Source: Burkholderia cepacia
Lineage (GTDB): Bacteria > Pseudomonadota > Gammaproteobacteria > Burkholderiales > Burkholderiaceae
Assembly (NCBI RefSeq): GCF_001039005.1
Contig: NZ_LDWR01000041.1
Location: 186,001 to 250,000, forward strand
Direction of reading: 5' to 3'
DNA: 64,000 bases
In this document: piece by piece, positions 59,053-64,000 of the stretch
Layout of the letters: every line of letters begins with the position of its first letter
Numbering within the stretch: the stretch's first letter is position 1
Notes under the pieces: generated by a model
The model's database searches: none
Told to the model about the DNA's origin: nothing
Seen by the model: only the letters and a program-made list of their open reading frames with translations
Program-made: the position numbers and the translations under genes

Positions 59053-59544
59053 ATGGTTGAACTGCATACGAACCACGGCGTGATCAAGCTCGAGCTCGAC
59101 GCCGAGAAGGCACCGAAGACGGTCGAGAACTTCCTGAACTACGTGAAGAAGGGTCACTACGACGGCACCGTGTTCCATCGCGTGATCAAAGGCTTCATGA
59201 TCCAGGGCGGCGGCTTCGAGCCGGGCCTGAAGCAGAAGCCGACCGACGCGCCGATCGACAACGAAGCGAACAACGGCCTGAAGAACGACAACTACACGGT
59301 CGCGATGGCGCGCACGAACGATCCGCACTCGGCAACCGCCCAGTTCTTCATCAACGTGAACGACAACGACTTCCTGAACCACTCGTCGCCGACGCCGCAG
59401 GGCTGGGGCTACGCGGTGTTCGGCAAGGTCGTCGAAGGCCAGGACGTGGTCGACAAGATCAAGGGCGTCAAGACGGGCAACGCCGGTTTCCACCAGGACG
59501 TGCCGGCCGACGACGTCGTGATCGAAAAGGCCGTCGTGGTCTGA
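59053..59544 (+). CDS. ppiB: Cytoplasmic peptidyl-prolyl isomerase, cyclophilin type (PpiB)
   Basis: This 163-residue protein starts directly with the domain ([18 protein letters not shown]) and lacks a signal peptide. It has [18 protein letters not shown] and [18 protein letters not shown], like its neighbour PpiA. The two probably arose by tandem duplication and differ in location. AAGGA lies seven bases before the ATG. lpxH follows after 27 bp. Confidence 0.96.
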   Translation: MVELHTNHGVIKLELDAEKAPKTVENFLNYVKKGHYDGTVFHRVIKGFMIQGGGFEPGLKQKPTDAPIDNEANNGLKNDNYTVAMARTNDPHSATAQFFINVNDNDFLNHSSPTPQGWGYAVFGKVVEGQDVVDKIKGVKTGNAGFHQDVPADDVVIEKAVVV

Positions 59545-59571
59545 CGCGCAGCAAGTTACGGAGGCACTTCG

Positions 59572-60372
59572 ATGTTGCAGGAGAGTCCGCCGCGAAGCGT
59601 CTCCGCGGGCGTGCCGGGCGAGCGCGAATACGCGCAAGCCGCACGCCCGTTCCTGTTTCTCTCCGATCTGCACCTGAGCGAAGCGATTCCGAAGACGGTC
59701 GCCGCGTTCGAGCATTTCGTGAAATACACCGCCGACAGCGCCGACTCAGTGTTCATCCTCGGCGACCTGTTCGAATACTGGATCGGCGACGACATACTCG
59801 ACGACGATCCGTTCGCGGCACGCATGGCCGCGCTGATGCACACGTTCTCGGAGCGCGGGATCGCGCTCTACGTGATGCACGGCAACCGCGATTTCCTGCT
59901 CGGCCGGCGCTTCATGAAGGCAGCCGGCGCGATGCTGTTGCCCGACCCTTCGCTGATCATGGCGTTCGGCCAGCGCATCGTGCTCGCGCACGGCGACGCG
60001 CAATGCACGGCCGACCGCGGCTATCAGGTGTTCCGCCGCCTTGCACGCAATCGCGTCGCGCAATGGCTGTTTCTCGCGTGGCCGCTGCGCTGGCGCCGCG
60101 CGCTCGCGCAGCGCATGCGCTCGAACAGCGAAGCGGGCCGGATGCGCCCTGCTTCGGCGATCTACGATGTCACGCGTGAAGGCGTAGCCGCGCTGTTCCG
60201 GAAAAGCCGCGCGGCCGTGATCATTCACGGCCACACGCACCGCCCCGCGCACCACGCCGAACCGGGCGGCATCCGCTGGGTACTGCCCGACTGGGATCTC
60301 GATCACGGCACGCCGCGCGGCGGCTACCTGCGCGTCGACGCGGAAGGCATCCACGCGATGCCGCTCGACTGA
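59572..60372 (+). CDS. lpxH: UDP-2,3-diacylglucosamine diphosphatase (LpxH)
   Basis: LpxH releases UMP to make lipid X in lipid A synthesis. The 266-residue calcineurin-like phosphoesterase has LFLSDLHLSE, ILGDLFEYWIGDD, MHGNRDFLLG, LAHGDAQC and HGHTHRPAHH. An N-terminal extension of about 25 residues is not part of the domain. The operon partners TPR-ppiA-ppiB are as in other Burkholderia, as I recall. Confidence 0.95.
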   Translation: MLQESPPRSVSAGVPGEREYAQAARPFLFLSDLHLSEAIPKTVAAFEHFVKYTADSADSVFILGDLFEYWIGDDILDDDPFAARMAALMHTFSERGIALYVMHGNRDFLLGRRFMKAAGAMLLPDPSLIMAFGQRIVLAHGDAQCTADRGYQVFRRLARNRVAQWLFLAWPLRWRRALAQRMRSNSEAGRMRPASAIYDVTREGVAALFRKSRAAVIIHGHTHRPAHHAEPGGIRWVLPDWDLDHGTPRGGYLRVDAEGIHAMPLD

Positions 60373-60379
60373 CGCCGCC

Positions 60380-60403
60380 GCTGCCGGCGCACTGACCGGC
60401 AGC
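60380..60403. terminator. Convergent hairpin between lpxH and cysE
   Basis: An 8-bp perfect stem (GCTGCCGG and complement) with an 8-nt loop lies between convergent stops. There is no T-tract. Confidence 0.45.
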
Positions 60404-60419
60404 AGTCGGCGTACACGTA

Positions 60420-61193
60420 TTACGCCTGGCGTTCGACTGCCTTTCCTTCCAGCACCGCCGACAGCCTGCGCAGGTCGAGGCGCGCCGCATCGGCGCCTTG
60501 CAGCGTTTCCAGATGCGTGCCGAGCCGCTCGAGCGCCGCGACGATTTCGTCGACGCGGCGGCTTTCCTTCGCCGCGTGATCGATCAGGCCATGAATCGCG
60601 AGCGACATCGGATCGTCCGCGTTCGGCGTGATCCCGTAAGCGCAGAACGCCGCGCGCTCGGGCTGCGGCTTCGGCTGCGCCGGCATCACGATGCGCGCCG
60701 GATTACCGACCGCCGTCCCACCCGCAGGCACCGGCTTCACGACGACCGCGTTCGAACCGATCTTCGCGCCCGCGCCGACCGTGAAACCGCCGAGCACCTT
60801 CGCGCCCGCGCCGACGATCACGCCGGCCTCGAGCGTCGGGTGGCGCTTCGCGCCGCGCGTGAGCGACGTGCCGCCCAGCGTCACGCCCTGGTAGATCGTG
60901 CAGTCGTCGCCGATGATCGCCGTCTCGCCGATCACGACACCCATGCCGTGATCGATGAATACGCGCCGGCCGATCGTCGCGCCGGGGTGGATTTCGATAC
61001 CCGTCAGGAACCGCCCGGCCTGCGACGCGAAACGCGCGAGCCAGTAGCGCTTAGCACGCCAGCATGCGTGTGCGAAACGGTGCAGCACGAGCGCATGCAG
61101 CCCCGGATAACAGGTCAGCACTTCCCAGGCACTGCGAGCGGCGGGATCCCGCTCGCGAATCGTTGCAACGTCTTCGCGCAGTCTCGTGAACAT
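60420..61193 (-). CDS. cysE: Serine O-acetyltransferase (CysE)
   Basis: This enzyme acetylates serine for cysteine synthesis. The 257-residue protein starts [20 protein letters not shown], has an alpha-helical N-terminal domain, the catalytic and hexapeptide region [37 protein letters not shown] and a left-handed beta helix. The C-terminal extension (about 185-257) is longer than in short SAT enzymes. The ATG at 61193 is the family start. It is downstream of trmJ on the same strand. Confidence 0.92.
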   Translation of the reverse strand: MFTRLREDVATIRERDPAARSAWEVLTCYPGLHALVLHRFAHACWRAKRYWLARFASQAGRFLTGIEIHPGATIGRRVFIDHGMGVVIGETAIIGDDCTIYQGVTLGGTSLTRGAKRHPTLEAGVIVGAGAKVLGGFTVGAGAKIGSNAVVVKPVPAGGTAVGNPARIVMPAQPKPQPERAAFCAYGITPNADDPMSLAIHGLIDHAAKESRRVDEIVAALERLGTHLETLQGADAARLDLRRLSAVLEGKAVERQA

Positions 61194-61489
61194 GATCTGA
61201 TCGGGGAAAAAGCCGGCGCGCACCGCCGGCAATGACCGGCCGTTATCGCACCGGGTAATTTGCTTATGACGTCCGGCGATTGTAGGGCCAGTCGCGCACG
61301 GCCGCACGAGGCCGCGCGTTCACCCCGCAGCCGTCGCGGGTATTCGGGCGGGAGGCTTGCTGTTGCGGGGTTCGCGGGATATTCGGTCAGGCGGAGCGCT
61401 TCGAGCCCGGCGCTTCCGGCGGGCTGACGCAACGCCGCCCGGCCGGTCGGGACGCGGCGCCTGAACGCCCGGTTGCCGGTACGCCCCGC
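61194..61489. other. Gap between trmJ and cysE
   Basis: No gene is seen. The stretch should hold the cysE promoter; I did not find a clear -35/-10 pair. Confidence 0.4.
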
Positions 61490-62359
61490 TTACGCGTCGC
61501 CGTCGGGCTTGCCCGATTTCAGCAGGATGTGCTTAGCGACGCCGCGCAGGATGTTGACCTCCTCGCGCTCGAGGCCCGTGCGCGCGAACAGGCGCCGCAG
61601 CCGCGGCATCAGTTTCTTCGGATTGCGCGGATCGAGGAAATCGAGTGCGATCAACGCGTTCTCGAGATGCACGTACATCCGCTCGATCTCGTCGCTCTGC
61701 GCGAGCGTGCCGACCTCGGCCGACGGTTGCGCCGACGGCTCGCTCGCCTGCTCGAGAAATGCGACGCGCAGCTCGTACGCGAGCACCTGCACGGCCTGCG
61801 CCAGGTTCAGCGAACTGTAGGCCGGGTTCGCCGGGATATGCGCGAGCGCACTGCACTGCTCGACATGCTCGTTCGCGAGACCGGTGCGCTCGTTGCCGAA
61901 CACGAGCGCGATGTCGCCCGTGCCGACCTGCGCGCACGCCTGCGTGGCGGCCGCGCGCGGCGCGAGGCGCGGCGGGCCGTATTCGCGCGTGCGTGCGGTC
62001 AGCGCGATCGACCAGTGGACGCCGGACAGCGCGTCGCCGAGCGTCGGCACGACGTGCGCGGACGCGAGGACGTCGTCCGCGCCGCTGGCCATCGCGATCG
62101 CCTCGGGGTCGCTCTGCACGTGCGGCACGCGCGGCGCGACCAGCACGAGACGCGAGAAGCCCATCGTCTTCAGCGCGCGGGCGGCCGCCCCGACATTGCC
62201 GGGATGGCTCGGCTCGACGAGCACGAAGCGGGTTGACGTAAAGCCGCCGGACGGCGGCCGGGACGAGGCCGCGCCCGGTTCGGACGGCGCGGCGGTGTTC
62301 TGCGGGGTTTCCACTACGATACGACTCGGTTCATCAGAATGGCAGTATGGTATCGCCAT
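61490..62359 (-). CDS. trmJ: tRNA/rRNA 2'-O-methyltransferase, TrmJ type (SPOUT)
   Basis: This SpoU/SPOUT methyltransferase of about 289 residues probably methylates the ribose at position 32 of tRNAs. It has motif 1 [22 protein letters not shown], motif 2 [13 protein letters not shown] and motif 3 [15 protein letters not shown], and a C-terminal helical extension (about 215-289) typical of TrmJ. The divergent pairing with suhB also occurs in E. coli, which supports the assignment. The N-terminal 40 residues are low complexity, so the true start could be a downstream GTG. Confidence 0.9.
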   Translation of the reverse strand: MAIPYCHSDEPSRIVVETPQNTAAPSEPGAASSRPPSGGFTSTRFVLVEPSHPGNVGAAARALKTMGFSRLVLVAPRVPHVQSDPEAIAMASGADDVLASAHVVPTLGDALSGVHWSIALTARTREYGPPRLAPRAAATQACAQVGTGDIALVFGNERTGLANEHVEQCSALAHIPANPAYSSLNLAQAVQVLAYELRVAFLEQASEPSAQPSAEVGTLAQSDEIERMYVHLENALIALDFLDPRNPKKLMPRLRRLFARTGLEREEVNILRGVAKHILLKSGKPDGDA

Positions 62360-62439
62360 CGCCCCCGCAAACCCACTCGTCCGGACGGCCAGTGGGGGTT
62401 TCCCCGCATTCCGGTCGCCTGAAACCGGCGAAAATCGGG

Positions 62440-62445
62440 TAAAAT
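62440..62445 (+). promoter_or_regulatory. Possible -10 of the suhB promoter
   Basis: TAAAAT lies 150 bp before suhB in the divergent trmJ/suhB gap. The -35 is weak. Confidence 0.45.
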
Positions 62446-62594
62446 CATGCCTTTACGCGTCGCACACCGTGCGGCGCGGGTCGTACCCCGTTCTTTGTCA
62501 ATTCGCGTCTCATCTCGCCCGGCACGCTTGCGCCGTTCCGGACGGTTGTTCCACTTCGCGGCGGCCCGTGCCGCCGGCTACAGGATCCAGGCTC

Positions 62595-63398
62595 ATGCAT
62601 CCCATGCTCAATATCGCTGTCAAGGCTGCGCGCCGCGCCGGACAGATCATCAATCGCGCGTCCCTCGATCTCGACCTGATCGAGATCCGCAAGAAGCAGC
62701 AGAACGACTTCGTCACCGAAGTGGACAAGGCCGCCGAAGAGGCGATCATCGAGACGCTGAAGACCGCCTACCCCGACCACGCGATCCTCGCGGAAGAATC
62801 GGGCGAATCGGAGAACGAATCCGAATTCAAGTGGATCATCGATCCGCTCGACGGCACGACCAACTTCATCCACGGCTTCCCGTACTACTGCGTATCGATC
62901 GCGCTCGAGCACAAGGGCGTCGTTACGCAGGCCGTCGTCTACGATCCGAACAAAAACGACCTGTTCACGGCCACGCGTGGCCGCGGCGCGTACCTGAACG
63001 ACCGCCGTATCCGCGTCGGCCGCCGCGACCGCCTGTCGGATGCGCTGGTCGGCACCGGCTTCCCGTTCCGCGAAAAGGACGGCCTCGATGCATACGCGCG
63101 CCTCTTCACCGAAATGACGCAGGCCTGCACGGGCCTGCGCCGCCCGGGCGCGGCAGCACTCGATCTCGCGAACGTCGCGGCCGGCCGCCTCGACGCATTC
63201 TTCGAACAGGGCATCAACGTGTGGGACATGGCGGCGGGCAGCCTGCTGATCACCGAAGCCGGCGGCCTCGTCGGCAACTACACGGGCGACGCCGATTTCC
63301 TGCATCGTCATGAGATCGTCGCCGCGAACCCGAAGATCTACGCGCAGATGATTCCGATCCTGAACCGCTACAGCCGCGTACATCCGGCAGCGGAGTAA
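62595..63398 (+). CDS. suhB: Inositol-1-monophosphatase family protein SuhB
   Basis: SuhB hydrolyses inositol phosphates and in E. coli also acts in rRNA transcription antitermination complexes. The 267-residue protein starts [19 protein letters not shown], as in E. coli, with metal motifs [24 protein letters not shown] and [18 protein letters not shown]. The length equals E. coli SuhB. A GC-rich hairpin follows at 63431-63464. Confidence 0.96.
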   Translation: MHPMLNIAVKAARRAGQIINRASLDLDLIEIRKKQQNDFVTEVDKAAEEAIIETLKTAYPDHAILAEESGESENESEFKWIIDPLDGTTNFIHGFPYYCVSIALEHKGVVTQAVVYDPNKNDLFTATRGRGAYLNDRRIRVGRRDRLSDALVGTGFPFREKDGLDAYARLFTEMTQACTGLRRPGAAALDLANVAAGRLDAFFEQGINVWDMAAGSLLITEAGGLVGNYTGDADFLHRHEIVAANPKIYAQMIPILNRYSRVHPAAE

Positions 63399-63430
63399 TC
63401 GCCGCCCGCACCGCCGGTGCGGCGCGCTTC

Positions 63431-63464
63431 GACGGCCCGTGTCCGCTTCGTGCGGCACGGGCCG
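63431..63464 (+). terminator. Long GC hairpin after suhB
   Basis: ACGGCCCGTG (63431-63440) and CACGGGCCGT (63455-63464) pair, continuing through CCGC/GCGG with one bulged T around a TTCGT loop: about 14 bp in all. No T-tract follows. Confidence 0.6.
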
Positions 63465-63527
63465 TTGGCAAAGGGGTGCCGCGTGCGTGACACGTCGCTG
63501 CCGCCCTTTTCCCTCTGGCGGCCGCAT

Positions 63528-63557
63528 TTGTGCGTGGCATCGATATCGATGTGCTAT
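63528..63557 (+). promoter_or_regulatory. Promoter-like element with palindromic spacer
   Basis: TTGTGC (63528-63533) and TGCTAT (63552-63557) are 18 bp apart and enclose the perfect 14-bp palindrome CATCGATATCGATG (63538-63551). Confidence 0.4.
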
Positions 63558-63888
63558 GTTGACCAGCATGAACGACAAGGGCGGCTATGCCCGCCTGGCG
63601 TGGCTTTCGCACCGACCGCTCGCCGGCACCGTCATGATGGAGCGACTTTCGCATCCCGATGATTCGGCGGCGGAACAATCTTCCCCGCACAAGGCGCGCT
63701 TCATGCTCCCGTCCTGAAGTTGCCCGCGTTGTCCGGCCTGGTCGGTGTGCAGCCCCTCGTGCAGCTTGTTCCAGCGATGAATGGTTCGCGTCCGAGATGC
63801 CCGCGCGGCGAGCAACGCCGCCACCAGCATGTCGGCCCCGCCTGTTTCAACACCGCCACGACGCCGTGGCGACAGCATCCGAGTACCC

Positions 63889-64000
63889 ATGTTACGGCTA
63901 AGCGAAGTTAAACTCCCCCTCGACCATCCCGAAAGCGCGCTCGAAGCCGCGATTCGCGCGCGTCTCGCGGACCTTGGCGTGCCGGCAGACGGGCTCCTCC
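63889..64000 (+). CDS. Uncharacterised FAD-dependent dehydrogenase, COG2509-like (partial)
   Basis: Only the first 37 codons are in the window: MLRLSEVKLPLDHP followed by ESALEAAIRARLADLGVPAD. This matches my recollection of the N-terminus of uncharacterised FAD/NAD(P)-binding proteins of the COG2509 type, in which a short helical N-terminal domain precedes the FAD domain. The Rossmann fold itself lies beyond the right edge, so the call is tentative. Confidence 0.55.
   Translation, partial: MLRLSEVKLPLDHPESALEAAIRARLADLGVPADGLL

Larger units (their letters stand above)
63399..63888. other. Gap between suhB and the FAD-dependent protein gene
   Basis: No convincing gene is seen in 490 bp. It holds the hairpin at 63431-63464, a promoter-like element with a palindromic spacer (63528-63557) and a 49-codon ORF (63571-63717) with no ribosome-binding site. 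Composition matches the chromosome. Confidence 0.5.

Noticed and set aside
63585-63890. Minus-strand 101-codon frame after suhB
   Set aside because: It has no ribosome-binding site or recognisable domain and its start abuts the next gene; composition is that of a shadow frame.

Overview
This window is a GC-rich chromosomal segment of a Burkholderia, most likely the Burkholderia cepacia complex, chromosome 1. The call rests on near-uniform high-GC codon use, the beta-proteobacterial gene orders (dapC-dapD-arsC-like-dapE-prmB, yejABEF, tsaB-rimI-UDG, TPR-ppiA-ppiB-lpxH, trmJ/suhB) and the protein sequences themselves. It is almost entirely housekeeping. I see no insertion sequence, prophage, CRISPR array, plasmid function or rRNA operon.

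Layout. 1-10.1 kb: 5' part of smc, a DMT permease, the lysine/meso-DAP branch genes dapC, dapD and dapE with an ArsC/Spx-like gene between dapD and dapE, prmB, cardiolipin synthase and glutathione peroxidase. 10.2-21.3 kb: an ABC-F ATPase, radA-alr, lplT-thiD, and a tightly overlapping minus-strand operon tsaB-rimI-uracil-DNA glycosylase-DUF1853, then an acyl-CoA-binding protein. 21.3-30 kb: RNA helicase rhlE and the glyoxylate shunt (aceA and aceB, with a USP gene, a LysR regulator and a haloacid dehalogenase between them), then a gamma-glutamylcyclotransferase-like gene broken by an in-frame TAG. 30-34.3 kb: AraC and GNAT genes, then gltX and a tRNA array, Ala-(Glu-Asp)x3, reading in the same direction. 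34.5-42.7 kb: patatin lipoprotein, NlpC/P60 hydrolase, the four-gene yej ABC importer and a Pro/Tyr-rich secreted protein. 43-48.7 kb: cyoABCD quinol oxidase and a stand-alone NuoM homologue. 49-55 kb: a duplicated-domain glycosyltransferase beside tRNA-Ser, lysC, tilS, accA. 55-64 kb: AlkA-type glycosylase, cysS, TPR-ppiA-ppiB-lpxH, cysE, trmJ, suhB and the first codons of an FAD-dependent protein.

How the genes connect. lysC, dapC, dapD and dapE feed lysine and peptidoglycan DAP. alr, the NlpC/P60 hydrolase and the Yej importer also concern the cell wall and its peptides. aceA and aceB form the glyoxylate bypass. cyoABCD is a complete four-subunit bo-type oxidase core. gltX lies directly upstream of the genes for its own tRNA.

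Most interesting points. (1) The family-4 uracil-DNA glycosylase starts with a short motif resembling the chi-binding N-terminus of DNA polymerase III psi (HolD), followed by a long disordered linker, and sits next to rimI, the neighbour of holD in E. coli. (2) A 95-bp direct repeat duplicates the tRNA-Asp 3' end plus its terminator, and the segment between the copies folds back on the tRNA fragment. (3) A gamma-glutamylcyclotransferase gene carries an amber codon in its YGTL motif. (4) A canonical terminator sits just ahead of dapE. Everything was read by eye; no database or folding software was used.
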